The translations under genes and the position numbers were made by a program. The notes beneath the pieces were generated by a model. The model was not told the origin of the DNA, made no database searches, and saw only the letters and a program-made list of their open reading frames with translations. This document shows positions 1 to 7,248 of a DNA stretch of 64,000 nt, in pieces. The stretch covers positions 1 through 64,000 of the forward strand of contig NZ_VXCP01000045.1 of assembly GCF_011355085.1 (NCBI RefSeq), in the 5' to 3' direction. The DNA is from Pseudomonas akapageensis. Lineage in GTDB: Bacteria; Pseudomonadota; Gammaproteobacteria; Pseudomonadales; Pseudomonadaceae. Numbering within the stretch: position 1 is the stretch's first letter; each line of letters opens with the position of its first letter.

Positions 1-386
1 GCGGTGGTGGTGGCGGCAACGGGGGTGGCAATGGAGGCAGTGGCCATGGCGGTAGCGGCAGCGGTGGCAACGGTGGCAATGCCTCGGGCCACAGCAGCGG
101 CGATCACGGTGGTGACCATGCCGGCAACAGCGGCCCCGGCAGCGCCAACTCGGGTCGTGGCAACAACCACGCAGAGCGGGGCGACGACCGCGGTGCTCAT
201 CACGCAGGCGCAGAGCCGGGCGACGACCACGGTGTTCATGTAGGCGGTGAACCGGGCGACGACCGTGGTGTTCATGCAGCTGGTGAACCGGGCGACGATC
301 GTGGTGTTCATGCAGCTGGTGAACCGGGCGACGATCGCGGTGTTCATGCCGGCGGCGAGCCGGGCGACGATAACAGCGGCGTCTGA
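1..386 (+). CDS. Gly-rich, GEPGDD-repeat protein, 5'-truncated
   Basis: The reading frame is open from base 3 to a TGA at 384-386 and contains no start codon, so the gene begins left of the window. The visible 127 residues are very Gly/Ser/Asn-rich first (GGNGG, GGSG runs), then carry His/Asp-rich sequence, then four and a half 12-residue repeats of the type GEPGDDRGVHAA (36-bp units at 210, 246, 282, 318 and a partial one at 354), ending in EPGDDNSGV. No domain is recognised. The composition suggests an exported or surface, disordered, possibly metal-binding protein. The SGDDNSGH stretch in the downstream DUF5666 protein resembles its C-terminus, which suggests a shared role. Another apparent ORF in a different frame (4-243) is a shadow of this gene. 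Confidence 0.6.
   Translation, partial: GGGGGNGGGNGGSGHGGSGSGGNGGNASGHSSGDHGGDHAGNSGPGSANSGRGNNHAERGDDRGAHHAGAEPGDDHGVHVGGEPGDDRGVHAAGEPGDDRGVHAAGEPGDDRGVHAGGEPGDDNSGV
210..383 (+). repeat. 36-bp in-frame tandem repeat
   Basis: Units start at 210, 246, 282, 318 and 354 (the last is partial). The three central copies are almost identical at the DNA level, and each encodes 12 residues of the form GEPGDDxGVHxx. Near-identity implies recent expansion, so the copy number may vary between strains. Confidence 0.85.
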
Positions 387-396
387 AGGAAGCTGA

Positions 397-439
397 CTGC
401 CTCATACAAAACCCCAGGGACTGGTTTTGTATGAGGCAG
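397..439. terminator. 17-bp stem terminator-like hairpin
   Basis: A perfect 17-bp inverted repeat (397-413 with 423-439, 9-nt loop) lies 10 bases after the stop of the repeat protein. The stem contains AAAACC/GGTTTT at its tip side. There is no clear T-run after it, so termination is likely but not a textbook intrinsic terminator. Confidence 0.6.
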
Positions 440-529
440 GCTTGCTGCTAGGGAATGACAGGACGCCTACGCATATGGGAATTTTTCCCGCACCGCTATA
501 CTGGGTTTATCTGTCAAGGAATGCGCTGA

Positions 530-1369
530 ATGCAACCGCCCAGCCTGCCTGTTTCCCTGCTAAAAGCCCTCAAGCATGTCATGCGCCCCCTGGTGCGCCT
601 GATGCTCCGTAAAGGCGTCACCTATTCCGTGTTCGCCGACCTGCTCAAGGAGGTCTTCGTCGAGGTGGCGGACCGTGAATTTCGCCTTGACGACAAAGCC
701 CCGAGCGACAGTCGCGTCAGCCTGCTTACCGGCGTTCACCGCAAGGATGTGCGGCGCTTGCGCCATACCGACGACACGAATTTCAACGCGCTTCCCGAAA
801 ACATCACCTTCGGTGCCCAACTGGTCAATGCCTGGACCAACAGCATGCCCTTCTGCACCGGTGCCGGCCAGCCGCTGCCCCTGCCGCGCCTGGCCAGTGT
901 CGGCGGCGACTGCTCCTTTGACGCCCTGGTCGCGAAGGTCAGTACGGACATTCGCGCGCGGGTGGTGCTGGACGAATGGTTGCGCCTTGGCGTCGTCCGG
1001 GTCGACGAGCAAGACCAGGTCCACCTTGAAGTCCAGGCCTTCGTGCCGCAGAAGGGCTTCGATGAGAAAGCCGCATACCTGGGGCACAACCTGCACGATC
1101 ACGGCTGCGCTGCGGTGCATAACCTGAGCGGGGAAGGCGTGCCCTTTTTTGAGCGCAGCGTCCACTACGACGCATTGGCCCCGATCAGCGTCGAGGTGTT
1201 GCGCGAAGCTGTCGCCAACGAAGGTATGCAGGCCCTGTTCAGTTTCAACCGGCTTGCTGCTGAACTCGAAAGTCATGACCTGCAAAGTCTCGAACCCCGT
1301 CAACGCATCACGATCGGCCTTTACTTCTACACTGAGCCCACCGACCCCAACTCGTCGACGGGGCCCTGA
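530..1369 (+). CDS. DUF6502 family protein
   Basis: The 279-residue protein starts at an ATG preceded 9 nt upstream by AAGGA (516-520). A TATACT sequence at 497-502 could be a -10 element, though no good -35 was seen. The N-terminal third (LLKALKHVMRPLVRLMLRKG, then VTYSVFADLLKEVFVEVA) is typical of DUF6502, a family of unknown function that looks like a helical, DNA-binding-like N-domain followed by a variable region. No signal peptide is present, so it is probably cytoplasmic. The next gene starts 2 nt after the stop, so the two are translationally coupled, which suggests that this protein regulates or assists the exported DUF5666 protein. The function is unknown. Confidence 0.8.
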   Translation: MQPPSLPVSLLKALKHVMRPLVRLMLRKGVTYSVFADLLKEVFVEVADREFRLDDKAPSDSRVSLLTGVHRKDVRRLRHTDDTNFNALPENITFGAQLVNAWTNSMPFCTGAGQPLPLPRLASVGGDCSFDALVAKVSTDIRARVVLDEWLRLGVVRVDEQDQVHLEVQAFVPQKGFDEKAAYLGHNLHDHGCAAVHNLSGEGVPFFERSVHYDALAPISVEVLREAVANEGMQALFSFNRLAAELESHDLQSLEPRQRITIGLYFYTEPTDPNSSTGP

Positions 1370-1371
1370 CC

Positions 1372-3042
1372 ATGACCGTCAATCTGCGCCTCTTTCGTGG
1401 GATCACCCTCGCCCTGGGCCTTGCGCTGGGCCTCGTGCTTCCCGTGCAGGTCCTGGCGGCTCCCGTGTGCGTCAGCCGCAATGAAGTGGGCATGGCCGGC
1501 GCACCGGCCCTGCAGGCTCCGGGCGGCATCGGTGGCACCGGTAAGGCGGCCGGCGGCGTGGGGGGGACTGGAATTCAAAGCGAAACGGGTGGCGTCGGCG
1601 GCACTGGCGCGCCCACCCAGCAACGTCCAGGTGGCATGGGCGGCACGGGTATCTACAGCGAGAATGGCGGGATCGGCGGCACCGGTGCGCCCATCAAGCA
1701 GCTTCCGGGCGGCATGGGTGGCACCGGTATCGTCGGCACGATCACCGGGTTCGCTTCGATCTGTCTCAACGGCGTCGAAGTGCACTTTGCCCAGAATGTA
1801 CCGGTCAGCGAAAACGGCGCGGCCGCCACTAGCGCCCGCCTTGCGATAGGCCAGGTCGTCGCAGTGGAGGCGTTCAACTCTCGGCGAGGGCTGGAGGCGC
1901 GGAACATCTCGATCCTGCACGTCTTTGAAGGACCTTTGACCGAGCTTGGGCGCGCTTCGGCGCCACTGCGGGTCATGGGGCAACCGGTGCGCCTGGCCCT
2001 GGGCGCGCGGGTCGCTGAGGGGCTGCGTCCGGGCGAGCCGGTACGGGTCAGCGGGTTGCGCAATGCATTTGGCGAGGTTGTGGCCAGCCGTATCGACCGC
2101 GCGCCCGGTCTGACGACGGCCAGTGCCATCGGCTCGATTGATCGCGACGGCAGTCTCCAGGGGCTCAAGCTGAGTAATCGCCCAGCGCCCGCGCAAGAAG
2201 TGCTGGTGCGCGGCCAATGGTCCGGTCGCGAGCTGCACGTCGCCCAGAGCCGTCCTGACCCGAGCCTGCCTTTCGCGGGCCGGGTGCGCGAGGCTGTGAT
2301 CGAAGGCCTGGTGCAGGAACGGCATGGCCGGCAGTTGGTGGTTGCCGGCTTCAAGGTGACGCTGGATCACGACACGGTGCTTGTCGGGGATCAACCCGTC
2401 GGGCTGTCGTTGGATCGACGCGTGCGGGTGAATGGTGTGTTCAGCGGGGCGCGCGAAGTACGGGCAACGCGCATCGAGTACCCCCGCGAACAAGTGGATA
2501 CGCCCGGCAGGAATAATTCCGGGCGAGGCAGCGCCGCTGAAGGCGACACTGAGCAGAGGCGGCAGGAGTCGGGCGACGACAATAGCGGCCACAGGGAAGC
2601 CGATGACGGCTTGCGCAGCGAATCCGGCCACGGGAGCGACGACAGCCGCGAAGGTTCCGGGAAACTGGAAAGCGTGGAGCAGAACGAAGCAACAGAGCGC
2701 GTCGAGAAGGTGGACAACTCAGGCAAGAATGAGAAGGTCGAGAAAGTAGAGAAGGTCGACAATTCCGGCAAGAGCGAAAAGGTCGAGAGAGTAGAAAGGG
2801 TCGAGAAGGTTGAGAAGGTCGAGAAGGTAGAAAAGGTCGAACGTCCGGAGAAGGTCGAGAAAGTCGAACGCCCTGAGAAGGTCGAGAAGGTCGAACGTCC
2901 AGAGAAGGTCGAGAAAGTCGAGCGTCCAGAGAAAGTCGAAAAGGTCGAAAAGGTCGAACGTCCTGAAAAGGTCGAGAAGGTTGAACACCCGGAAACGGTC
3001 GAAAAGGTGGAGCGCCCGGATCGTTCTGGAAAGGGGAGTTAA
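1372..3042 (+). CDS. Secreted DUF5666 protein with two repeat regions
   Basis: The 556-residue protein starts with a signal peptide (hydrophobic residues about 10-30, cleavage near VLAAPVC). Residues about 40-115 carry GGxGGTG motifs (GGIGGTG, GGVGGTG, GGMGGTG) repeated seven times. Residues about 120-370 contain repeated small beta-rich units of the DUF5666 type (ITGF, VEVHFAQN, GQVVAVEAF, VRVSG). After about residue 380 the chain is hydrophilic (SGDDNSGHREADDG), and the last 130 residues are almost only EKVEKVERPEKVEK repeats, highly charged and probably helical. It is likely a periplasmic or surface protein. The function of DUF5666 is not established. Confidence 0.8.
   Translation: MTVNLRLFRGITLALGLALGLVLPVQVLAAPVCVSRNEVGMAGAPALQAPGGIGGTGKAAGGVGGTGIQSETGGVGGTGAPTQQRPGGMGGTGIYSENGGIGGTGAPIKQLPGGMGGTGIVGTITGFASICLNGVEVHFAQNVPVSENGAAATSARLAIGQVVAVEAFNSRRGLEARNISILHVFEGPLTELGRASAPLRVMGQPVRLALGARVAEGLRPGEPVRVSGLRNAFGEVVASRIDRAPGLTTASAIGSIDRDGSLQGLKLSNRPAPAQEVLVRGQWSGRELHVAQSRPDPSLPFAGRVREAVIEGLVQERHGRQLVVAGFKVTLDHDTVLVGDQPVGLSLDRRVRVNGVFSGAREVRATRIEYPREQVDTPGRNNSGRGSAAEGDTEQRRQESGDDNSGHREADDGLRSESGHGSDDSREGSGKLESVEQNEATERVEKVDNSGKNEKVEKVEKVDNSGKSEKVERVERVEKVEKVEKVEKVERPEKVEKVERPEKVEKVERPEKVEKVERPEKVEKVEKVERPEKVEKVEHPETVEKVERPDRSGKGS
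2700..3020 (+). repeat. Degenerate GAGAAGGTC/GAACGTCC tandem array
   Basis: This DNA stretch is built of short units encoding EKVEKV and ERPEKVEKV in irregular order at the 3' end of the DUF5666 gene. Such an array is prone to slippage, so its length should differ between related strains. Confidence 0.8.
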
Positions 3043-3159
3043 GCAGTGCGCTCATGATGCGCTATTGTCATAAGCAGCCAGGCTGGCTTGATAACATCAC
3101 GCTCGCGCCATGCTAAAAACGTTTTGTGAACTTCGATGACTGGATACACCGAGGTGAAC

Positions 3160-3909
3160 ATGGATTTCAGGCGCACCCTGATTGCCAGCCTGCTCGCCAG
3201 CCTGACCTTTCCGGTCCTGGCCGATACCTTCAGCACTTCGATCGGCGCCGACTACTCGGAAGGTGACTACGGTACCGGCACAAGATCCGAAATCTGGTAC
3301 GTCCCGCTGGTCGGCAAATACGAAACCGGGCCCATGACTTACAGGCTCACCGTGCCCTGGCTGCGCATCACCAACCCTTCGGTCGGCCCTGATGGCGCAC
3401 CGTTGCCGGGCGGATGCGGCAAAGTGGAAAGCGGTCTGGGCGATACCATCGCCAGCGCCGACTATGCCGTGCTCGACGGTAGCCAGAGCAGCGTGCTGGT
3501 GGATCTGATTGGCAAGGTCAAGTTCCCCACCGCCGACGAAGACAAGTGCCTGGGCACCGGAAAAACCGACTACTCCGTCCAGGTCGACCTCGCCAAGGCC
3601 TTTGGCCCGGTAACCGGGTTCGCCACCCTGGGCTGGCGCAAGTTCGGCGATCCGTCCGACTCCAACTTCGACGACCCGATATTTGCCAGCCTTGGCTTCG
3701 CGCTACCCGTAGCGGCACTCACCACAGTGGGCGCCTCCTACGACTGGCGGCAGAAAGTCGTCTCGACGGGTGACCAGATCAAGGAGCTCACTCTCTTCGT
3801 CACCCGGAAACTCAACCATGAATGGAAGGTCCAGTTTTATGTGGTGAAGGGTTTTTCCGACGCCAGCCCGGATGGGGAGGGTGGTCTGGTGCTCAGTCAC
3901 ACGTTCTGA
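3160..3909 (+). CDS. Outer-membrane beta-barrel-like protein
   Basis: The protein has about 249 residues. The ATG at 3160 is chosen over 3136 because GAGGTG lies just before it and the resulting N-terminus is a clean signal peptide (MDFRRTLIASLLASLTFPVL, cleavage after VLA). The mature part alternates polar and aromatic residues in short beta-strand-like segments (YVPLVGKYE, YRLTVPWLRI, VLVDLIGKVKFP) and ends VLSHTF, a terminal Phe typical of outer-membrane barrels. It resembles transporter-like or MetA-pathway-like barrel proteins of unknown substrate. It follows the DUF5666 gene by 117 bases and may belong to the same envelope locus. Confidence 0.65.
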   Translation: MDFRRTLIASLLASLTFPVLADTFSTSIGADYSEGDYGTGTRSEIWYVPLVGKYETGPMTYRLTVPWLRITNPSVGPDGAPLPGGCGKVESGLGDTIASADYAVLDGSQSSVLVDLIGKVKFPTADEDKCLGTGKTDYSVQVDLAKAFGPVTGFATLGWRKFGDPSDSNFDDPIFASLGFALPVAALTTVGASYDWRQKVVSTGDQIKELTLFVTRKLNHEWKVQFYVVKGFSDASPDGEGGLVLSHTF

Positions 3910-3943
3910 TATTAAAAGGAAGCGGCCACCCGATGAGTCAGGC

Positions 3944-4405
3944 TCAAAGCCCGACAGCCCAGACCAGTGCCGCCTGGCCAATCGACTTTCCCTCGGCATC
4001 GTTGACGCACCACAACTCCCCCCGTTCGATGCGAAAGAACGAGCCATCCTTTCTGACGCGCACGCCTGTGTATCCGCTGGCGTATCCCTTTTGTGCAACG
4101 GCGGCCAGGACTGCAGCGCGTTCGGCCCAGGCGTCGACATTGGCGCTCAGTCGCGAGTGGAGGCCAATAAATTCCTCCTCGGAATAGCCGAAGGCGCGCC
4201 GGGCGGCTGCGTTGACGTAGGTAAAACGTGGATCAGCCTGGGTGTCGTGCGCGAGCAAGGCGAAGGGGGCGTGTTCGTCGATCCATTTCAAGCGTTCGGC
4301 TTCGTCGCCCGAGAAAAGGTCGTGGGCCAGTCGATAGCCGTGGTAGCGGTAGAAAGCGTCGTCGATGTATTGGAGAAGCTGTTGCTTGTTGTCTGAATCA
4401 GTCAT
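3944..4405 (-). CDS. MEKHLA-domain (PAS-like) protein
   Basis: The 153-residue protein starts at 4405 after GAGGG at good distance. The sequence fits the MEKHLA/PAS-like sensory fold: HAPFALLAHDTQADPRFTYV, then NAAARRAFGYSEEEFIG, then SFFRIERGELWCV. It is a single sensory domain without an output domain, so it presumably binds a small ligand or cofactor or acts through a partner. It converges with the beta-barrel gene, and the two stops are about 35 bases apart. The role is unknown. Confidence 0.75.
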   Translation of the reverse strand: MTDSDNKQQLLQYIDDAFYRYHGYRLAHDLFSGDEAERLKWIDEHAPFALLAHDTQADPRFTYVNAAARRAFGYSEEEFIGLHSRLSANVDAWAERAAVLAAVAQKGYASGYTGVRVRKDGSFFRIERGELWCVNDAEGKSIGQAALVWAVGL

Positions 4406-4450
4406 CCATTAACCCTCAATATTTTTGGTTCGCGTCGATTCGGCATCATC

Positions 4451-4561
4451 CTCGTTCCCGCGCTCTGCGTGGGAATGCCGTGCCAGACGCTCCAGCGTCG
4501 AACCGCCGGGCGTGACGCGGAGCGTCGCTGGAGGCATTCCCACGCAGAGCGTGGGAACGAG
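4451..4561. repeat. REP/BIME element, GTGGGAAC family
   Basis: The long palindrome runs from CTCGTTCCC to GGGAACGAG with a nested inner inverted repeat (CCAGACGCTCC / GGAGCGTC). The same family recurs at 60017-60128. No REP-associated transposase (RAYT) lies in the window. Confidence 0.85.
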
Positions 4562-4683
4562 AATCCGGTTTGGTCGGCATCTTTTGCATACACTCCCGAT
4601 CTCTGCTAGAAGTCCATAGCATCAAAATATTACCAAGCACTCCGCACCGTCTCTCAGCCAAAAAAACAATAAAAGGCGAGGCC

Positions 4684-5586
4684 ATGCTCCGCAAAACACC
4701 CCAGCACCCCAACGCGCTTTCCCCCCAGGCCTGGGCCGCTTTCATGCCCACGCCGGCACAACTCTCCAGCGAAGACAGCGGGTGGGCATCGATCACCGCC
4801 CGCCGTCACCAGCACCCACCCAGCGGTTACATCCAGCCACCACCACTGGCTGCGCATTTTATCGTGATCCACCTCGATACCCCTGGCGATCTCGGTGTAA
4901 AGCTCAACGGCCAGTGGCTGCGCGGGCACAGCCAGCCGGGGCAGATTTCGATCATGTCGGCCAACCAGGAAAACGCCTGGGAGTGGACCTCGGCCATCGA
5001 TTCCCTGCACGTCTGCCTCGACCCGCAGGTGCTCAAACGCATCGCGCGGGATATCGACATGGCGGGTTTCGAACTGGTGGACGGGATTGGCCTGGAGAAC
5101 AAGGCGATCTACAACATCGGCCTGGGGCTGCTGGATGAATTGCGCGGGGAGAAGCTGGGCTCGCGGGCGTATGTCGAGGCGCTGACCCAGACGTTTTGCC
5201 TGGAGTTGTTGCGCAGCCATTGCAATCTTCACCCCGACGAGCCGGATGAACGTCTGGCGCTGTCACCGCACAAGCTCAAGGCCGCGCTGGATTTCGTCGA
5301 GGGCCATCTGGCGCAGAACATATCGGTGGAGGATATCGCGGCGGCGGCCAGGACCAGTCACTTCCATTTCGCCCATACCTTTCGCCAGGCCATGGGCGTT
5401 TCGCCGTACCACTATCTGCTGCAACGACGCATCGAGCGGGCCAAGGTGCTGTTGCGGGAAACCGACGCGCCAATCAGTGAAGTGGCGCTGGCCACCGGCT
5501 TTTCCAGCCAGAGCCACTTCACGGCCTGTTTCCATCGCACCAGCCAGGAAACGCCGAAGCGTTTCCGTGAGCGCAGCGACGCTTAG
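4684..5586 (+). CDS. AraC-family transcriptional regulator
   Basis: The 300-residue protein uses the ATG at 4684, preceded by AAAGGCGAGG. The open frame extends further upstream, but that part overlaps the REP-flanking region and is unlikely to be translated. The N-terminal about 190 residues form a sensory domain of unknown ligand. The C-terminal about 100 residues form the AraC double helix-turn-helix (LDFVEGHLAQNISVEDIAAA, AHTFRQAMGVSPYHYLLQRR, ISEVALATGFSSQSHFTACF). Its stop overlaps by 4 bases the stop of the convergent NCS1 permease, and it probably regulates the aldehyde dehydrogenase/small protein/permease operon. Confidence 0.9.
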   Translation: MLRKTPQHPNALSPQAWAAFMPTPAQLSSEDSGWASITARRHQHPPSGYIQPPPLAAHFIVIHLDTPGDLGVKLNGQWLRGHSQPGQISIMSANQENAWEWTSAIDSLHVCLDPQVLKRIARDIDMAGFELVDGIGLENKAIYNIGLGLLDELRGEKLGSRAYVEALTQTFCLELLRSHCNLHPDEPDERLALSPHKLKAALDFVEGHLAQNISVEDIAAAARTSHFHFAHTFRQAMGVSPYHYLLQRRIERAKVLLRETDAPISEVALATGFSSQSHFTACFHRTSQETPKRFRERSDA

Positions 5587-7019
5587 CGGTAGTCGCCTTT
5601 GCCTGCCGGTATCACCCAGAGCCGGGTGACGATGCAGTACACCAGTGCGGCAATCAACACCGAAGGCAGGGATGCCGTGGTGAAGGCATAGGGGCCGTGG
5701 CTTTCATAGGTCAGCGGGTCGAGCAGGCCGACGTAGGTGGCGCAGCCGGCAACCATGGCCAGCAGTGCCGCCGGGTTGTAGCCGGCCCAGAAGCGGTACG
5801 GGCTGTTCGCGCTGTTGTCGAACAGCGCACGTACGCCGACGCGGCGTTGGCGCAGGAGGTAGTAGTCGGCGATCTGGATCCCGCACAGAGGCGCGAAGCC
5901 CACGCCAATGAAGGCCAGGAAGGTGCCGAAGTGGGCGAAGAACAGTTCCGGGATGAACAGGCCGACAGCGGCCACCGGCAGGATGGTGATCAGCAGCAGG
6001 GCCGGCCAGGACAGGTTCTCCAGGGCCTTGAAGTGGCGCAGGCCGATGGCTGACGCGTAGACCCCGGCCACGGCGGTACCCAGGTTGGCGGCCGCGACAA
6101 ACAGCAGGGCGATGATGCCGTAGGCCGGCCCGCCGATGGTGCGTAGCCACTCCGATGGGTCGGAAACCTGCAGCACCAGGACCCCGGCGATACCGATCAG
6201 GCTCAGTGCCGGCACCGGCGCGGACATGCCCAGCATGATCGGCAGGGCAGCGGTGCGGCCCTTGGGCGCCATGCGCACCATGGCGCCGATGTAGGGCCAC
6301 CAGGACAGCAGCGAGGCGATGCCGATTTCCACGCCTGTGGTGTAGTTCCACAGCTTGTCTGGCGATGCAGCCGCCGGCGTGGCGGTGGCGAGTTCGTCCC
6401 AGCGCTGGCTGACGATGATGTAGAGCACCCAGAAGCCGACCAGTACATGGACGACGAGAATCCGCGCGACCTTGTCGACCCCGCTCGACCCCTTCAACAG
6501 GAAGCAGAACACCAGCGAGCAGGCCAGCAGGATGGTCAGCGGCACCAGCAGGGCGCTGTTGCCGTCGGCGATCCAGCCGAGCGCCAGGAGCAGTTGCGTG
6601 GTCGACTTGGCGAAGAAGATCAGCAGCAGCGAGTTCCAGCCCACGATCGAGATGAACTGCATGGCACTGACCAGGATCCAGCCGCGATTGCCGAACTGCG
6701 GCTTGGCTGAAGCGATGGAGTCGACGCCGTAGCGCATGCACACTGGCACCACGGCCAGGGCCACCAGCAGCATGCCGATCATGCAACCGGCGCTCAGCGA
6801 GATGGCCCCTTGGGTGAAGGGCAGGTAGGCGCCGACATAGCCGCCGATCAGGTAGCACCAGGTCGCGGCAGCGGCGGTGGCCAGGGAGATACCGAGTTTC
6901 CAGCTACCCCAGGTGCGCTCGTGGCGCAGCAGGGGCAGGGCGCTTTTGTCGGCTTCGATGCTGCTGTCGCTGCCGGCACCTGCGGTGGCATCGCTCAGCG
7001 TAGAAAGTGGCTCGTTCAT
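5583..7019 (-). CDS. NCS1-family purine/cytosine permease-like transporter
   Basis: The 478-residue membrane protein has about 12 hydrophobic segments. The fit is to NCS1 (nucleobase:cation symporter-1): a soluble N-terminus, then TWGSWKLGISLATAAAATWC, QFGNRGW, and a pore region with ASLLSWWPYIGAMVRM. The ATG at 7019 is preferred over the GTG at 7028 because it forms an ATGA overlap with the stop of the upstream 51-residue membrane protein. The substrate is unknown; NCS1 members carry purines, pyrimidines, hydantoins or vitamins. The neighbouring aldehyde dehydrogenase suggests a nitrogen compound degraded through an aldehyde. Confidence 0.88.
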   Translation of the reverse strand: MNEPLSTLSDATAGAGSDSSIEADKSALPLLRHERTWGSWKLGISLATAAAATWCYLIGGYVGAYLPFTQGAISLSAGCMIGMLLVALAVVPVCMRYGVDSIASAKPQFGNRGWILVSAMQFISIVGWNSLLLIFFAKSTTQLLLALGWIADGNSALLVPLTILLACSLVFCFLLKGSSGVDKVARILVVHVLVGFWVLYIIVSQRWDELATATPAAASPDKLWNYTTGVEIGIASLLSWWPYIGAMVRMAPKGRTAALPIMLGMSAPVPALSLIGIAGVLVLQVSDPSEWLRTIGGPAYGIIALLFVAAANLGTAVAGVYASAIGLRHFKALENLSWPALLLITILPVAAVGLFIPELFFAHFGTFLAFIGVGFAPLCGIQIADYYLLRQRRVGVRALFDNSANSPYRFWAGYNPAALLAMVAGCATYVGLLDPLTYESHGPYAFTTASLPSVLIAALVYCIVTRLWVIPAGKGDYR

Positions 7020-7171
7020 AGATTCCACCCCGCTACCAGGGCAACGATGGGCAGGAAAACGCCGAGCAGGAGCAGCCAGAACCAGCTCATGCCGTCGAAG
7101 TCCTCGCCTTGCTCGGCCGGGTTCTCCAGCAGTCGCAGACGTCTTTCCAGTTCGCCAGTTTGTTGTTGCAT
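7016..7171 (-). CDS. 51-residue single-span membrane protein coupled to NCS1 permease
   Basis: It starts at the ATG at 7171 (GAGGG about 10 nt upstream) and its TGA overlaps the permease ATG (ATGA). The N-terminal about 27 residues are polar and probably helical (MQQQTGELERRLRLLENPAE), followed by one membrane segment (SWFWLLLLGVFLPIVALVAG). Tight coupling to a transporter suggests a small accessory subunit, comparable in layout to small partners of other secondary transporters. No family was recognised. Confidence 0.7.
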   Translation of the reverse strand: MQQQTGELERRLRLLENPAEQGEDFDGMSWFWLLLLGVFLPIVALVAGWNL

Positions 7172-7199
7172 TTGTTTGGCCCTCACCAGATGTCTATTG

Positions 7200-7229
7200 C
7201 CCCCGCAGCCCTGAAGAGGGCAGCGGGGG
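7200..7229 (-). promoter_or_regulatory. Intercistronic hairpin
   Basis: An inverted repeat (CCCCGC-A-GCCCT, loop GAAG, AGGGC-A-GCGGGG) lies between the aldehyde dehydrogenase stop and the small membrane protein start. On the minus strand no T-run follows, so attenuation or mRNA processing is more likely than full termination. Confidence 0.5.
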
Positions 7230-7248
7230 TGTTTCGTTATAACGCCAT

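Noticed and set aside
4..243. 79-residue Ala/Val/Thr-rich ORF at the left edge
   Set aside because: It is a shifted frame of the Gly-rich repeat protein. The composition is that of a GC-rich shadow, and the true frame continues to 386.
210..383. Regular 36-bp repeats that could suggest a CRISPR array
   Set aside because: The units are contiguous without unique spacers and keep one coding frame (12 residues per unit), so they are protein-coding tandem repeats.
1327..2631. 434-residue ORF opposite the DUF5666 gene
   Set aside because: It is an antisense shadow. The plus-strand gene has a signal peptide, domains and repeats, while this ORF has no recognisable domain or start site.
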